Assembly: GCA_050949705.1 (NCBI GenBank)
Contig: JBMNGG010000014.1
Span: 1 to 25,316, forward strand
Direction: 5' to 3'
DNA from: JBMNGG01 sp050949705
GTDB taxonomy: Bacteria; Bacillota; Thermosediminibacteria; Thermosediminibacterales; Tepidanaerobacteraceae
DNA: 25,316 nucleotides
Below the pieces are notes generated by a model. The model worked only from the letters and a program-made list of their open reading frames with translations. It was not told the DNA's origin and searched no databases. A program made the position numbers and the translations under genes. Of this stretch, positions 25,141 to 25,316 are shown piece after piece. Every line of letters starts with the position of its first letter. The first letter of the stretch is position 1.

Positions 25141-25316
25141 ATGGCAAAGGAAAAGGTGCAGACTCAGAAAAAGGACGATAAGAAACAAACTCAGGACAAG
25201 ATAAAAGCAGTGAAAGGCCTTATTGAAAAGGGTAAAAAACGCGGTGAGATTTCTTATGGAGAAATCATGGACGCTTTAGAGGATATAGAGGACTTAGATA
25301 CTGAGCAGATTGAAAA
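25141..25316 (+). CDS. sigA: Primary RNA polymerase sigma factor (5' part, runs off window)
   Basis: The first 58 codons are present, beginning at the ATG immediately after the dnaG stop, with AAGGAGG about 10 bases upstream. A lysine- and glutamine-rich leader (residues 1–20) is followed by VKGLIEKGKKRGEISYGEIMDALEDIEDLDTEQIE-type sequence (split here only by the window's end), which is region 1.1 of vegetative sigma factors. Position after dnaG is diagnostic. The gene continues past 25316. Confidence 0.93.
   Translation, partial: MAKEKVQTQKKDDKKQTQDKIKAVKGLIEKGKKRGEISYGEIMDALEDIEDLDTEQIE

Noticed and set aside
1..25316. CRISPR array, tRNA or rRNA genes, phage or insertion-sequence genes
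   Set aside because: No regularly spaced repeats, cloverleaf-like segments, rRNA signatures, integrase or transposase motifs were seen on either strand.

Overview
The window reads as a low-GC, Gram-positive anaerobe of the class Clostridia, probably spore-forming. The support is a phoH–pgpH–ybeY–dgkA…recO…ccpN–ppsR…dnaG–sigA gene order typical of Firmicutes, strong AAGGAGG-type ribosome binding sites, AT-rich coding sequence, a SpoIIM-family protein, and pyruvate phosphate dikinase next to its regulator. The species cannot be named from sequence alone.

Region 1 (1–10.6 kb) is a compact plus-strand run of core genes: phoH (5' end off the window and reading frame shattered), pgpH/yqfF (c-di-AMP phosphodiesterase, one frameshift), ybeY, dgkA, a DUF3048 (YerB-like) lipoprotein, recO, a SpoIIM-family membrane protein, ccpN, ppsR and ppdK. 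The last three form a carbon-flow module: CcpN is a CBS-domain repressor of gluconeogenic genes, PpsR switches PPDK on and off by phosphorylation, and PPDK interconverts pyruvate and PEP. The run ends at a clear intrinsic terminator (10623–10664).

Region 2 (10.7–22.1 kb) looks like an accessory block set between ppdK and the dgt–dnaG–sigA macromolecular synthesis cluster. It holds two membrane-bound cyclic-di-GMP proteins (a 7TM-PAS-GGDEF cyclase and a multi-TM-GAF-GGDEF-EAL protein). Next come a minus-strand Ddl-like ATP-grasp ligase, a DUF362/ferredoxin protein (one frameshift) and an unrecognised lipoprotein. It ends with a three-gene set of detoxification or resistance-like enzymes: a PhnO-like GNAT acetyltransferase, a VOC (glyoxalase-fold) protein and an AviRa-like 23S rRNA methyltransferase, closed by a terminator at 22035–22056. 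Several intergenic stretches of 300–650 bp here hold no recognisable gene and may contain decayed sequence.

Region 3 (22.1–25.3 kb) returns to core genes: a dGTPase-type HD triphosphohydrolase (dgt), DNA primase (dnaG), and the first 58 codons of the primary sigma factor (sigA/rpoD), which runs off the window.

Sequence quality matters here. About 16 single-base indels can be inferred in phoH, mostly in homopolymers. The protein is almost intact after frame correction, and isolated single indels occur in pgpH, the DUF362 gene and possibly the ccpN start. I read this mainly as uncorrected sequencing error, heaviest at the window's left edge, rather than gene decay. The most interesting biological leads are the AviRa-like/VOC/GNAT cassette and the back-to-back c-di-GMP proteins. 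I did not find a clearly new multi-gene system.
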